Positions 40,959 through 53,155 of a DNA stretch of 64,000 nt are shown piece by piece. The notes under the pieces are model-generated. The model saw only the letters and a program-made list of their open reading frames with translations, was not told the DNA's origin and did not search any database. This DNA is from Deinococcus aestuarii (GTDB lineage Bacteria; Deinococcota; Deinococci; Deinococcales; Deinococcaceae): contig NZ_JAHKSN010000026.1 in NCBI RefSeq assembly GCF_018863415.1, forward strand, positions 8,735 to 72,734. Direction: 5' to 3'. Numbering within the stretch: the first letter of the stretch is position 1; every line of letters begins with the position of its first letter. The translations under genes were made by a program, and so were the position numbers.

Positions 40959-42041
40959 TCAGAGGTTGGGTTCCTGCTCGGGGGTACGTGGAGGAAGGGA
41001 CGCGCGTTCCCGTTCGTCCTCCCCCTGTCCCAGCACCCGCCGTGCCAGCGCCCAGCCGCTGAGGAGCGCGGCCTCCACCCTCGGGCCGTGGGGGTCGGGG
41101 GTGTGCCCGTCGCCACACCAGCCGATGCGCAGGGCCGGGTCCCAGTGGGCGGGACCGGGCGCGCGCTCGGTGGGCGTGGCGTGGCGCCAGCGGTGGGCGA
41201 AGGCGTGGAGGGGCGTGAAATCGCCCAGCACGTCGCGCGCCGCTTCCAGCAGTTCGGGCCGCACCTCCTCCGGGCGGCGTTCGAGGTGCGCCCGCGTCCA
41301 GTCCGGCGTGGCGTGCAGCATCAGGGCGGGCGGGTGCCCCGGCTCCCGCTTGGTGTGTTCACGCGCGATCCATTCGAGGACGGGGTGGCCGAAGAGCCGC
41401 AGGGCGAGCCACCCGGCCTCCACATCCCGCTCCAGCACGGCGCCCGTCGCCCAGTAGGGGTCGTACCGGACGCGCCCGACCTCCCGCGCGGCCTCGGCGA
41501 GCCCCGGAACGTCGCCGACCAGATCGTCGAGAAGCGGGGCGACCTGCGGGCCGGGGAGGTTGAGGACGAGACGCGGCGCCTCCCAGCTCGCCCCGTCGCG
41601 GGTGTGGACCCGCCAACCGCCCGCCCGACGTTCGAGGCTCGTCACCTCGGCGCCCGTCGTGACGGACAGGCCGCGCGCGAGGTGCCGTCCCAGCGCACTC
41701 ATCCCGGCGGGCGGCACGTAGCGGGGATGTTCGGGGGGCGGGGTGGTCACGGTCCCGTCCCGCCACTCGCTCACCGAGCGCGTCCACACCCGCAGCCAGC
41801 CGCCTTGCACGCCCTCCTCCGCCAGCGCGCGGGTGCGCTCCTGCCGGGCGGTGAAAAACCGCGCCCCGTGGTCGAGCCGCGCCTCCCGCCCGTCGTCCAG
41901 CGCGACCCGCCGCGTCGAGGCCCGTCCGCTCACCCCGCGCGACTTGTCGAGCACCTGCACATCCATCCCCGCCCGCACGGCGTCCCCCGCCAGCGCCAAC
42001 CCCGCGAGCCCCGCCCCGACGATGAGGAGGTCGGGGCTCAT
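40959..42041 (-). CDS. FAD/NAD(P)-binding oxidoreductase (renalase-like)
   Basis: 360-residue flavoprotein. The FAD motif LIVGAGLAGLALAGDAVRAG is at residues 5-24, followed by VLDKSRGVSGRASTRR, characteristic of renalase-like amine oxidases, and LDHGARFFTAR. The C-terminus has the usual RIGWCGDGH ... ALLSGWALA ending. The substrate is unknown; known bacterial renalases oxidise isomers of NAD(P)H. It runs in the same direction as hemL and the CoA-binding gene and is separated from them by a repeat. Confidence 0.87.
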   Translation of the reverse strand: MSPDLLIVGAGLAGLALAGDAVRAGMDVQVLDKSRGVSGRASTRRVALDDGREARLDHGARFFTARQERTRALAEEGVQGGWLRVWTRSVSEWRDGTVTTPPPEHPRYVPPAGMSALGRHLARGLSVTTGAEVTSLERRAGGWRVHTRDGASWEAPRLVLNLPGPQVAPLLDDLVGDVPGLAEAAREVGRVRYDPYWATGAVLERDVEAGWLALRLFGHPVLEWIAREHTKREPGHPPALMLHATPDWTRAHLERRPEEVRPELLEAARDVLGDFTPLHAFAHRWRHATPTERAPGPAHWDPALRIGWCGDGHTPDPHGPRVEAALLSGWALARRVLGQGEDERERASLPPRTPEQEPNL

Positions 42042-42049
42042 GGGTCCCG

Positions 42050-42079
42050 GCTGACGGCTGAAAGCTGACCGCTGATGGC
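42050..42079. repeat. GCTGACGGCTGAAAGC repeat copy
   Basis: GCTGACGGCTGAAAGCTGAC followed by CGCTGATGGC fills most of the gap between the CoA-binding gene and the FAD oxidoreductase gene. Same words as at 2951, 12549 and 23951. Confidence 0.65.
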
Positions 42080-42081
42080 CC

Positions 42082-42510
42082 TCACAACAGCGCCCGGTGA
42101 TCCGCCAACATGCAGCGGTCCTGAATCACGTCGATGCCGCGCCCCGTGAGGGCCTGCGCCGTCCGGTCGTCGCGGATGCCCTGTTGCATCCACACCACGC
42201 GGGGCGGGGGAGACATGCCCAGAATATCCGGAAGATGTTCGTGCACCTTGTCGCTGCGGCGAAAGACTTCCACCACGTCCACGGGCGTGGTGATCTCGGC
42301 GAGGGTGGCGACCGCCCGGTGGCCGAAAAAGCTCTCGCCGCGCCCCGCGAGGGCCGGGTTGACGGGGATGATCGTGTAGCCCTGGCGGTGGAGGTACTCG
42401 GGGACGTAATAGGCGGGCTTCATGGGGTCGCGGTGGAAGCCCACGACGGCCACGACCCTGTTCTCGGTGAGGACGCGGATCACGTCCGGGATGCTCTGAA
42501 GCTGCGTCAT
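42082..42510 (-). CDS. CoA-binding domain protein (YccU-like)
   Basis: 142 residues forming a single Rossmann-like CoA-binding domain: VVAVVGFHRDPMKPAYYVPEYLHRQGY near residue 17, then IIPVNP and VVEVFRR, and VVWMQQGIRD toward the end, the pattern of the succinyl-CoA-synthetase-like CoA-binding family. The exact role is unknown. It starts within the hemL stop (ATGA overlap), so it is coupled to heme synthesis. Confidence 0.88.
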   Translation of the reverse strand: MTQLQSIPDVIRVLTENRVVAVVGFHRDPMKPAYYVPEYLHRQGYTIIPVNPALAGRGESFFGHRAVATLAEITTPVDVVEVFRRSDKVHEHLPDILGMSPPPRVVWMQQGIRDDRTAQALTGRGIDVIQDRCMLADHRALL

Positions 42511-43850
42511 GCCCTCTCCCCCAGCCCCGCGTAGGCCGCGCGCGCCGCCTCCAGCGTGAGGTCCAGCTCCGCCGCGGTGTGGGCCGCCCCGACGAAGATG
42601 CTCTCGAACTGCGAAGGCGCCCAGTACACCCCGCGCGCCAGCATCGCCTGGAACCAGCGGGCGAAGGCCGCCGTGTCGCTGCGCGCCGCGTCCGTGTACG
42701 TCCTCACCGACCCGTCCGGCGCGTCCTGGTGAAAGGCCGTCAGCATCGAGCCGATGTGGTTCACGCTCAGTGGTACGCCCGCCTCGGCGGCGGCAGACTT
42801 CAGCCCCTCCGCGAGCCGCGAGGTGTACGTCTCCAGCCGGTCATATACCCCCGGGTCTGCCTCCAGCACTCCCAACGTGGCGAGGCCCGCCGCCATCGCC
42901 AGCGGATTGCCGCTCAGCGTCCCCGCCTGATAGACGGGCCCCTGGGGGCTCACGCGGTCCATCACGTCCGCCCGCCCGCCGTAGGCGCCCACCGGCAGCC
43001 CACCGCCGATCACCTTGCCCCAGCAGGTGAGGTCGGGGGAGAGGCTCAGCATCCCGGTTGCCCCGTTCAGCGAAAGGCGGAAGCCCGTCATCACCTCGTC
43101 GGCGACCAGGAGGGCCCCGGCGTCGCGGACACGGTGCAGGGCCGTCAGGAACTCCGGCGTCGGAATCAGGACGCCCGCGTTGCCCACCACCGGCTCGAAG
43201 ATCACGGCGGCGATCTCGTGCCCGCGTTCCCGCATCAGGGTGTTCAGCGCCGCCGGGTCGTTGTACTCGCTCACCAGGGTCAACCGGGCGTACTCCTCGG
43301 GCACGCCCGCGCTGCTGGGAGCGGCCTGGCCGAGCCCGCCCTCGGCGTTCGTCATTAGGCCGCTGCCCGCCTCCACCAGCAGGCCGTCGGCGTGGCCGTG
43401 GTAATTGCCCCGGAACTTGACGATGTACTTGCGGCCGGTGAAGCCGCGCGCCAGCCGCAGGGCGCTCATCGTCGCCTCGGTGCCGCTGTTCACGAAGCGG
43501 ACGCGCTCGGCCCCGGTAAGGCGGGTGACCGCCTCCGCCAGCAGCACCTCGCGCTCGCCGGGGGCGCCGAAGCTCGTGCCGCCAGCAAGGGCCTCCAGGA
43601 TCGCCTCCCGCACCGCCGGGTGATCGTGGCCCAGGATCATCGGTCCCCACGAGCCGATGTAGTCGACGTACCGGGTGCCGTCCACGTCGGTCAGGGAGGC
43701 CCCGTGCGCCTCGCGGATGAAGCGCGGGGTGCCGCCCACGGAGCGGAAGGCGCGCACCGGGCTGTTCACGCCGCCCGGCGTCACCGCCCGCGCCCGCGCG
43801 AAGAGCGCCTCGCTGCGGGCCGCCACTGAAGGAAGGGTCTCGGTCGTCAT
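42507..43850 (-). CDS. hemL: Glutamate-1-semialdehyde 2,1-aminomutase
   Basis: PLP enzyme that makes 5-aminolevulinate, the first committed tetrapyrrole precursor, in the C5 pathway. 447 residues. Motifs: GGVNSPVRAF near residue 26, FVNSGTEATMSALRLAR near residue 120, VADEVMTGFR near residue 240, and the PLP Lys in CWGKVIGGGLPVGAYGG near residue 266. The ATG at 43850 is preferred; TAAGGT (43863-43858) lies seven bases upstream. Confidence 0.96.
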   Translation of the reverse strand: MTTETLPSVAARSEALFARARAVTPGGVNSPVRAFRSVGGTPRFIREAHGASLTDVDGTRYVDYIGSWGPMILGHDHPAVREAILEALAGGTSFGAPGEREVLLAEAVTRLTGAERVRFVNSGTEATMSALRLARGFTGRKYIVKFRGNYHGHADGLLVEAGSGLMTNAEGGLGQAAPSSAGVPEEYARLTLVSEYNDPAALNTLMRERGHEIAAVIFEPVVGNAGVLIPTPEFLTALHRVRDAGALLVADEVMTGFRLSLNGATGMLSLSPDLTCWGKVIGGGLPVGAYGGRADVMDRVSPQGPVYQAGTLSGNPLAMAAGLATLGVLEADPGVYDRLETYTSRLAEGLKSAAAEAGVPLSVNHIGSMLTAFHQDAPDGSVRTYTDAARSDTAAFARWFQAMLARGVYWAPSQFESIFVGAAHTAAELDLTLEAARAAYAGLGERA

Positions 43851-44012
43851 GCCAGTCACCTTACGGCAAGCTGACGAGGGCGGAGGAGAGGGAAAAGACA
43901 GTTGAAGGGGCGGTGAGAGCGGGAATTCGTTAATTTTGGAGGGCCCAGGTCCGGCGATCCGACGCGGAGGGCGGCCCTTCCCGGCCCGCCCCCTCCGACG
44001 GCTGACCGCCTC

Positions 44013-44717
44013 CTACAGCCCCAGGAGCCCCAGCGCCGCCGTCTGCGTCAGTTGCTGGCGGTAGGGCTCGACCACGGCGCGTTCCTGCGGGGTGGCGGTC
44101 TGCACGGTCGTGTTCAGGTCGGGGAGACGGCCCGCCTGGATGGCCTCGGCGGCGCGGGCGAAGTCGATGTTGGGCACGCCCAGGGCGCGGTTCACGGTGG
44201 TGCGGACGGTGGCGTATCGCTCGGGACTCAGGCCCTCGCGGGCCAGGGCGGTCGCCTGGGCCTGACGGGCGCGGCCGATGCTGTTCCCCACGTCCCTGAG
44301 CACGTTCACGATGGTGAGGATGTTCGGCGTCTGCCCGTTCTGGATGTCTGTCCAGACGTTCTGGAGATTCGTGAAGCTGCCGCCCAGGGCCGTGCTCACG
44401 TCCTGACGCACCCGCAGAAAGCGCCCGATGTCGGTGGCCGTCACGGGGGCGTTCGTGTTCACCGGCGGGACAGGCGCCGTGCCCGGCGTGGTGGTGCCGT
44501 CGCCGTTCCCCGGCAGGCTGGGCACCTGAACCCCCGTGCCGTCCCCCTGCGGCGTCTGGGTCTGCGTCTGCGCCGTGGTGGGGAGCTGCCACGAGGCGAG
44601 GAAGCCCCGCACGGGCTGGATCACCAGAAACCACGCCAGCGCCCCCAGCACCGCGAGCACGAGGAGCGTGCCGCCCCCACAGCCCAAGCATCCGCATCCC
44701 GGCCCACTTCGTCTCAT
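44013..44717 (-). CDS. Hypothetical membrane-anchored protein with Thr/Gln/Pro-rich linker
   Basis: 234 residues: a short Cys/Gly-rich cytoplasmic start, one membrane segment (TLLVLAVLGALAWFLVI, about 17-33), a low-complexity Thr-Gln-Pro-Gly linker to about residue 92, and a helical extracytoplasmic domain to the end. The function is unknown and no family is recognised. TATCCT (44728-44723) lies five bases before the ATG, so a leaderless message is likely. It stands alone between hemL and a divergent lipoprotein gene. Confidence 0.7.
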   Translation of the reverse strand: MRRSGPGCGCLGCGGGTLLVLAVLGALAWFLVIQPVRGFLASWQLPTTAQTQTQTPQGDGTGVQVPSLPGNGDGTTTPGTAPVPPVNTNAPVTATDIGRFLRVRQDVSTALGGSFTNLQNVWTDIQNGQTPNILTIVNVLRDVGNSIGRARQAQATALAREGLSPERYATVRTTVNRALGVPNIDFARAAEAIQAGRLPDLNTTVQTATPQERAVVEPYRQQLTQTAALGLLGL

Positions 44718-45157
44718 GCCCCAGGATACGGGCCCCGCATGAGCCCGGTTCCCGGCCGGAGGCGCGTTTCGGGCGGGGCTCGGTGAGGACTGCCGCGTGG
44801 TCGCAAGGTGTGTCCCGCCTGCTCGATCCCTCCGGCCACCTCTGCTTCGCGGCTTTTCAAATCCCCTCAGGGGGAGGTGACAACAGAGAGGTTCTCCCCA
44901 GCGTTCCCGGCTCCCCTCTCGGGGGAACTGTCAGCCAAGCCGATTGCTTGCAGCGGGGTAAGCCGAGGCCCCTCCTTCCAACATCCGGATTTTGCGGTCG
45001 CCCTGGGGCTTCGGTTGACAGGCGCCGGGTGGGCGCTCTTAAATACGGGCGCTCATTCCTTTCTCAGCCTGTGACGGTGTGGCCCCGTGGCGCCCCGCTG
45101 TTCCCTCCCGTCCACCCCCACCCGTGGACGCCCGTGTCCTCACCCCCTGGAGGTCCC
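44718..45157 (+). promoter_or_regulatory. 440-base intergenic region with a good promoter for the lipoprotein gene
   Basis: TTGACA (45015-45020) and TTAAAT (45039-45044) with an 18-base spacer form a near-consensus promoter, giving a leader of about 105 bases before the ATG at 45158. The left part (about 44840-44990) contains GC-rich inverted segments such as CCCCTCAGGGGG and CCCCTCTCGGGGG, like other intergenic elements here. No gene is recognised. Confidence 0.6.
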
Positions 45158-46552
45158 ATGTCCGCCCACCCCACCCCCCTGATCCGTACGTCCCGCCTGC
45201 TGGCCGCCCTCGCCTGCGGGCTCGCGCTCGCCGCCTGCGGCCAGACCACCCCGGTCGCCGAGACCCGCGCGCACGACGAGCGCACCTTCACGCCGGTCGA
45301 GGCCACCACCGTCCCCGTCGCGGGGGCCACGCTCTACAGGGGGCAGCACGCGGGAATCCAGGGACCGGCGAGCTACCTGATCGAGGTGCCCGACAACTGG
45401 AACGGCACGCTGGTGATGTACACCCACGGCTACCGGGGCACCGGCAAGGAGCTGACGGTCGATCCGCCCTCCATCCGGCAGGCCCTGATTGCGCAGGGGT
45501 ACGCCTGGGCGGCGAGCAGCTACTCGGCCAACTACTACGACGTGCGGGCCGGGGTGGAGGACACGAACGCGCTGGCGCTGGCCTTCGGCAGCCTCACGGG
45601 CGGCAAGTACAAGACGCCGGACAAGTACCTGATCATGGGCTTCTCGATGGGCGGGCACGTCGCCGGGGCCGCCGTGGAGCAGGAAACGCTCGCCACCGCG
45701 CGCAACAGGGTGAACTATGCCGCCGCCCTGCCCATGTGCGGCGTGATGGACGAGGAGTACGAGTTCCGCTGGCTCGGCGACTACACCCTCGCCGCCGCGC
45801 AGCTCGCGGGCTTCGGGCCCCGCACCTTCCCGCAGAGTGACTACCAGACGCTGCTGCCCGACATCAAGGCGGCGCTGTTCGACAGCACCTCGGGCACGCT
45901 CTGGCAGGAGAACGCGGTGCAGGGGGCCAAGCTGCGCGAGATCGCCCGCAACCTCACGGGCGGGGACCGTCCCGTCTTCAACTTGGGCTTCCGGGTGGGC
46001 AGCCTGCAAAACGCCGTCTTCGGCACCGGGGGCTCGGACGGCACGTTGAGCGGCATCCTGAACAAGAACCTCTACGGCAACGAGGGCGTGACCTACCGCT
46101 GGACGACGGGCGACATCACCCCCGCCGAGGTCGCCTTCAACGCCTCCATCCTGCGGGTGAAGGCTGACCCGGAGGCCAACCGGGCCCGCCCGGGCGGTCT
46201 GCGCTGGCTGCCGCGCGTGAACGGCGAATTCAGCGTGCCCGTGCTCACCCTGCACACGCTGGGCGACTTCTATGTGCCCTTCCGGCATGAGCAGCTCTAC
46301 CGCCTCGCGGCGCAGGCGAGCGGCAACGGCGACCGCCTCGTCCAGCGGGCCATCCGCGCCCCCGGACACTGCGACTTCACCGGCCCGGAGATCGTCGAGG
46401 CGTTCAACGACCTCGTGCGGTGGGAGCAGACCGGGCAGAAGCCCGCCGGGGACGACGTGCTCACCCCCGCCGTCGTCGCCGACCCGGCCTACGGCTGCCG
46501 CTTCACGCGCGGGGTGCGCGCGGGGGTCGAGGCCTGCCCCGCGACTCCCTGA
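45158..46552 (+). CDS. Secreted alpha/beta-hydrolase lipoprotein
   Basis: 464 residues. Signal peptide with lipobox LAACG (Cys near residue 27), so it should be lipid-anchored by Lgt. The hydrolase fold shows GTLVMYTHGYRGTG (oxyanion region), the nucleophile elbow GFSMGGH (Ser near residue 165) and a late catalytic His probably in APGHCDF (near residue 407). The substrate is unknown; an esterase or peptidase role is possible. The ATG at 45158 has TGGAGG upstream, and translation begins about 105 bases into the transcript. Confidence 0.87.
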   Translation: MSAHPTPLIRTSRLLAALACGLALAACGQTTPVAETRAHDERTFTPVEATTVPVAGATLYRGQHAGIQGPASYLIEVPDNWNGTLVMYTHGYRGTGKELTVDPPSIRQALIAQGYAWAASSYSANYYDVRAGVEDTNALALAFGSLTGGKYKTPDKYLIMGFSMGGHVAGAAVEQETLATARNRVNYAAALPMCGVMDEEYEFRWLGDYTLAAAQLAGFGPRTFPQSDYQTLLPDIKAALFDSTSGTLWQENAVQGAKLREIARNLTGGDRPVFNLGFRVGSLQNAVFGTGGSDGTLSGILNKNLYGNEGVTYRWTTGDITPAEVAFNASILRVKADPEANRARPGGLRWLPRVNGEFSVPVLTLHTLGDFYVPFRHEQLYRLAAQASGNGDRLVQRAIRAPGHCDFTGPEIVEAFNDLVRWEQTGQKPAGDDVLTPAVVADPAYGCRFTRGVRAGVEACPATP

Positions 46553-46576
46553 GCTACAGCGGGCAATCGAGAGAAC

Positions 46577-46603
46577 GGAGGGGCGAGCGGTTCCGGCCCC
46601 TCC
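46577..46603. terminator. Hairpin between the convergent lipoprotein and thiN genes
   Basis: GGAGGGGC (46577-46584) pairs with GCCCCTCC (46596-46603). It lies between two stop codons and may serve both directions; the U-tract is poor. Confidence 0.5.
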
Positions 46604-46607
46604 GCCC

Positions 46608-47234
46608 TTATCTGGCCCCGGTCCACAGCACCGTGACGAGAGCCAGCCCTCCCTCCAGACTCGCCCGCACCTCGCCGCCCGCCGCCTCGTTGCTGACCGT
46701 CCACCCGCTGCCGAGGGGAACGTCGGCTTCGCTCAGCGGCCAGCGCACGCCGCCCAGGCTCAGCCCGCGCAGGTCGCTCAGGGCGAGGACGCTCAGCGTT
46801 GCGCCGGGGGGCAGGCTCAGGCGCACGTCCGCGCCGGGGAGGAGGGGGTGGCCGCTCTCGTCGCCGCTGTGGAGCGTGACCCGCAGCCCCTCCCGCGCGA
46901 GGCGCACTCCGCCCAGCACCAGGGCCGCCGTGTGGTCGAAGCGCCCGCCGAAGGCCCCCAGGAACACGAGGTCGGTGGCCCCCCGTTCCCGCGCCACCCG
47001 CACGGCGAGTTCGGCGTCCGTCTCGTCCTTGGCGGCGGGGTGGACCTCGCGCGGGGCGTCCAGGCTCAGGCCCGCCGAGGAGTCGAAGTCGCCCACCCAG
47101 GCGTCCACGGCGAGGCCCAGAGCGAGGGCGTGCCGGGCGCCGCCGTCGGCCGCGATCACGAGGTCGGGGCGGGGCAGGGCCGTCAGCGCGTCCGTGGTCA
47201 CGAGGCGCCCGCCGACCAGAATCCAGGCGATCAC
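46608..47234 (-). CDS. thiN: Thiamine pyrophosphokinase
   Basis: Converts imported thiamine to thiamine diphosphate with ATP. 208 residues with VIAADGGARHALALGL (near 30-45), WVGDFDSS (near 50-57) and the FGGRFDHTAA segment (near 103-112), the family's catalytic motifs. GTG start in a GTGA overlap with thiQ. As the last gene of the TPP-riboswitch operon it completes uptake by trapping thiamine as the phosphorylated cofactor. Confidence 0.93.
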   Translation of the reverse strand: MIAWILVGGRLVTTDALTALPRPDLVIAADGGARHALALGLAVDAWVGDFDSSAGLSLDAPREVHPAAKDETDAELAVRVARERGATDLVFLGAFGGRFDHTAALVLGGVRLAREGLRVTLHSGDESGHPLLPGADVRLSLPPGATLSVLALSDLRGLSLGGVRWPLSEADVPLGSGWTVSNEAAGGEVRASLEGGLALVTVLWTGAR

Positions 47235-48202
47235 GCGGGGACCTCGCGGTCGTCGGGAAGGGTGAGCACCCGGGCCTCGTCCACCCGCAGCCGCAGGCGG
47301 CCCCCCTCCACCCCGCCCGCCTCCCGCGCGCTGAGGTGCAGGGTGAGCGGCCCGAGGGGATGCAGGACCGTGACCTCGGCCCCCATGTCCGTGGTCTGCC
47401 GCGCGGTGAGGGGGAGGAGGTCGCCCTCGCCCAGCCGCACGGCGCCTTCCGGGATGAGGCGGGCGGTGCCGTCCCCGCAGGGAATGACGTTCGCGTGCCC
47501 CAGGAAGGCGGCCACCCACGCGGTCGCGGGCCGGGCGAAGACCTCGGCCGAGGGGCCCACCTGCACCAGCTTTCCCGCCCGCATGACCGCCACCCGGTCC
47601 GCCACCGCCAGCGCCTCCCGCTGGTCGTGGGTGACGAGGAGGACGCCCGCCCGCAGGCGCCGGAACAGGTCGCGCAGGTCTGCCCTCAGCCGGGCGCGCA
47701 ACTGCTCGTCGAGGTTGCTGAGGGGCTCGTCGAGGAGCAGGAGGGGAGAGCCCGTCGCCACCGCCCGCGCCAGCGCCACCCGCTGCGCCTGCCCGCCCGA
47801 GAGTTCGGTGAACCGCCGCCCGGCCAAGTCTCCCAGCCCGACCAGGGCAAGGGCCTCCCGCGCTCGCCCCTCGGCCTCGCTCCTGCCCGCGCCGCGCATC
47901 CGGGGGCCGTAGGCGACGTTGCCGAGGACCCGCAGGTGGGGAAAGAGCGCGTAGTCCTGAAAGACGAGCCCGACGTGCCGCGCCTCCGGGGGCAGATTCG
48001 TCACGTCCCGCCCGCCGACCTCCACCCGGCCCGCGTCCGGGCGCTCCAGCCCCGCCACGCAGCGCAGGGCGGTACTCTTGCCGCAGCCGCTGGGACCCAG
48101 CAGGGCGACCGTCTCGCCCACGCCAACGGTGAGGGACACGTCGTCCACAGCAATGGTTTGCCCGTAGTATTTGGAGAGGTGGTGGAGGGCGAGGGCGGTC
48201 AA
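47231..48202 (-). CDS. thiQ: Thiamine ABC transporter ATP-binding protein
   Basis: 323-residue ATPase. Walker A GPSGCGKST (near 35-43), signature LSGGQAQRVALARA (near 132-145), Walker B LLLLDEPLSNLD (near 153-164) and the switch His in THDQREA. A C-terminal TOBE-like domain follows residue 235. It energises uptake through ThiP. The start is TTG in a TTGA overlap with the glycosylase-like gene; the first residues (LALHHLSKYYG) are the usual start of such ATPases. Confidence 0.9.
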   Translation of the reverse strand: MTALALHHLSKYYGQTIAVDDVSLTVGVGETVALLGPSGCGKSTALRCVAGLERPDAGRVEVGGRDVTNLPPEARHVGLVFQDYALFPHLRVLGNVAYGPRMRGAGRSEAEGRAREALALVGLGDLAGRRFTELSGGQAQRVALARAVATGSPLLLLDEPLSNLDEQLRARLRADLRDLFRRLRAGVLLVTHDQREALAVADRVAVMRAGKLVQVGPSAEVFARPATAWVAAFLGHANVIPCGDGTARLIPEGAVRLGEGDLLPLTARQTTDMGAEVTVLHPLGPLTLHLSAREAGGVEGGRLRLRVDEARVLTLPDDREVPA

Positions 48203-48914
48203 CGCGTCCTGCCTCCGGTGCTTTCATACCGCCACAGGGCATTGTCCAAGCGGGCGGGCGTGGTGCCGATGTCTACCGCCACGGCGGAGATCGACTGGCG
48301 AATCAGGGCCATATCGTCCGGGTGGCCGAGGCGGAGGGGATGTTCGCCCACACGCGAGAGCAGTCGCGTCAGCACCGTGTCGGGTTTGACGTGCCGTTCG
48401 TCGCCCAGCAGCCACATGAGGTACTGCGCCAGGACGGAGCCGATTCCGCGTATCTCGGTCACGAGGTCAACAAGGATGAGCTGTTCCAGCTTGGCCTGTT
48501 TAGCCTTCGCCATGTCGGTATCCGGATTGGCTGGGAGTTGGAAATCGCCCTGGGTCTCATAACCCCGCTCCACAAAGAAGCTCGCCACGTCGTAACAGAC
48601 CTCCACTTTCAATCGTCGTGACAGCCTCTGTCGGTTGTTCAGGACTTCCGCCGCGTAACGTTCGTGCCCCAGGGAGTCCACGTCGTCCACGAACTGACGG
48701 AATGTCAGTTCCGGAGTATCCACCAGCCGCTCGTCCAGCCGCGCCAACACGGGAAGGACGACGCTCTCGAATTTCGCCTGAGCGCTGAACACGCAGTTCA
48801 CCACCGAATGAACGCCGCTCTGATGCAGGGCGAAGTTGGGATCGGGGCGAATCTGTTCCTGCTCCACGAACATGCTCAGCCGCTCCGTCAATGTGTCGGG
48901 CACAGCCGATTGTT

Positions 48915-48918
<4 letters not shown>
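48199..48918 (-). CDS. HhH-GPD (endonuclease III/DNA glycosylase)-like protein inside the thiamine operon
   Basis: 239 residues. [14 protein letters not shown] (near residues 41-54) resembles the LLSAQAT segment of endonuclease III, and [17 protein letters not shown] (near 155-171) is a helix-hairpin-helix followed by [12 protein letters not shown] (near 177-188), which carries the conserved Asp. A catalytic Lys and an Fe-S cluster Cys set are not evident. It has GTGA overlap with thiP and TTGA overlap with thiQ, so it is translated as part of the operon. Composition is slightly AT-richer than its neighbours. A thiamine role is not expected; insertion is likely. Confidence 0.7.
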
Positions 48919-50459
<1,541 letters not shown>

Positions 50460-50517
50460 GGTGGGGTCCTGGGGCGGGGCGACGGGCGGGGGTTGGACGT
50501 AGGGTTGAGGGTGGAGG

Positions 50518-50915
50518 GGGGCAGGGTGACTTGCGACGGCTTACCCCCACCCCCCAACCCCCTCCCCCCAGAGGGGGCAGGGGGAGCGGCGCTGCGCTGG
50601 GCAAGGACACACGGACGGCGTGGGTGGTCGGGTTCTTCTGAACGCAAGGTCTGATCTTGTCGCGTCCCATCGGCGTGCCCACCGTCTCGCTGCGCGAGCC
50701 GACGTGGTGGTGGGCCAGGGGCGTTCAGTCACAGGTACTCATCGGGCGTCCCGATTGACGGTTTGAAAGAGCAACAGCTTCAGCTTCTTTTCTCCCTCTC
50801 CCCTCGTGGGAGAGGGCCGGGGTGAGGGGGCGTGTGACCCGCGCTACCGCCCCTTTCCAGCCATCACCCCATCTTTTTGCCCCTCCCCCACAAGGGGGGA
50901 GGCTGGGAGGGGGCC
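50518..50915. repeat. Structured intergenic repeat, copy 2 (about 395 bases)
   Basis: Same orientation and nearly the same sequence as 16597-16970. The conserved hairpins are in register: GCCCACC (50677-50683) pairs with GGTGGGC (50709-50715). Here the element lies inside the thiamine operon, between thiB and thiP, so it must be transcribed (antisense to the strand shown) and could affect the level of the downstream genes. The right end is slightly longer than in copy 1. Confidence 0.85.
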
Positions 50916-50939
50916 AACCGAAGCGCCCCCCCACGCCCC

Positions 50940-51971
<1,032 letters not shown>

Positions 51972-52028
51972 CGAACATTCCCCCTCGCGTCAGGAAGGGG
52001 CAGGGGCACACGGGCTCCTGAATTTGGG

Positions 52029-52135
<107 letters not shown>

Positions 52136-52176
52136 AAGGGGAGGATAGCGCACGGCGCCGGGCTCTAGGCTGAGGC

Positions 52177-52638
52177 ATGACCCATCTCATCGTCTGGCTG
52201 GTCGTACGCGACTCCTCGGGACGGGTGCTGCTGGGGCGGCGCTCGGGGACGACCTTTGCAGACGGGCTGTGGAACCTTCCCGGCGGCGCCGTGGAACCGG
52301 GCGAGGGTCTGGCCCAGGCGGCCGTCCGGGAAGTCTGGGAAGAGGTGGGGGTGCGGGTGGAGCCGGGCGCCCTCCGAACACTCGGGGTCAGCCGCTACGA
52401 CGTGCGGGGGCTCCACGGCCCCGTGCAGGGGGTGGACTTCCTCTTCCTGGCCGACGTGTGGGAGGGAGAACCGACCCCCCTGGAAAAGACCTCCGAGATC
52501 GGCTGGTTCCCGCCGGACGCCCTGCCCGCCGACAGCCTGCCGTGGTTGCCCGGCGTCCTCACCGCCCATCTCCGGGGTGCCTGGCTCTCCGAGCAACTCG
52601 ACGGCCCGGAGGGGCTGCGTGTGTTTCCCAAGGGGTAA
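52177..52638 (+). CDS. NUDIX hydrolase
   Basis: 153 residues with a full Nudix box, [21 protein letters not shown] followed by VGV, near residues 35-57 in the sequence order. Substrate unknown. It is unrelated in sequence to the NUDIX gene at 31956 beyond the box. TAGGCT (52166-52171) lies five bases before the ATG; no Shine-Dalgarno. Confidence 0.9.
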   Translation: MTHLIVWLVVRDSSGRVLLGRRSGTTFADGLWNLPGGAVEPGEGLAQAAVREVWEEVGVRVEPGALRTLGVSRYDVRGLHGPVQGVDFLFLADVWEGEPTPLEKTSEIGWFPPDALPADSLPWLPGVLTAHLRGAWLSEQLDGPEGLRVFPKG

Positions 52639-52670
52639 CGGGGGATGAATGGCGCCCGGTCCTTTCATCT

Positions 52671-52681
52671 GGAATAATTCC
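52671..52681 (+). promoter_or_regulatory. Palindromic operator GGAATAATTCC at the marR promoter
   Basis: An A/T-centred perfect palindrome (52671-52681) eight bases before the ATG of the MarR gene, with an AATAAT -10-like stretch inside it, and a nearby extra half site (TTTGGAAT). MarR proteins commonly bind such operators over their own promoter. Confidence 0.55.
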
Positions 52682-52688
52682 GTTTGGA

Positions 52689-53155
52689 ATGAACGAAGCA
52701 TTCTCCTCTCCATCCGAGCTGTACGACCTTGTGCGGCTGACCCTGCGGCTGTCGCGGCGCTTCCTGTCCGCGCTCGACGAGCCGCTCGAAGCGGCCCTCG
52801 GGCTGAACACCAAGGAACTTCTCGTGCTGGCGGCCGTCATGGACGGGGCCGACACGCCGGGCACGGTCGCGGCCCGCCAGAAGCTGCCCGCGCCGACCGT
52901 CACGCGGATCGTGACGAAACTCGTCGGGCAGGGGCTGGTGGAGCGGGTCACGGACCCCGGCGACCTGCGGCGGCAGCGGCTTCGCCTGACCCCCCAGGGC
53001 GAGGCCACGCGCGGACGCACCCGCGCGACCGCCCAGGACATCGTGGACGCGCATTTCGGCGCCCTCCCCGCCGAACACGTCGGCGCCGCCCTGGCCGCCC
53101 TGAAGGCGCTGGAGGCCGACCTGAAGCCCGCCCCGAGCGCGCGGGAGGCCCTGGC

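Noticed and set aside
46608..48242. A 544-codon minus frame joining thiN with sequence opposite thiQ
   Set aside because: Only the last 208 codons (thiN) are coding; the upstream part is an out-of-frame shadow of thiQ.
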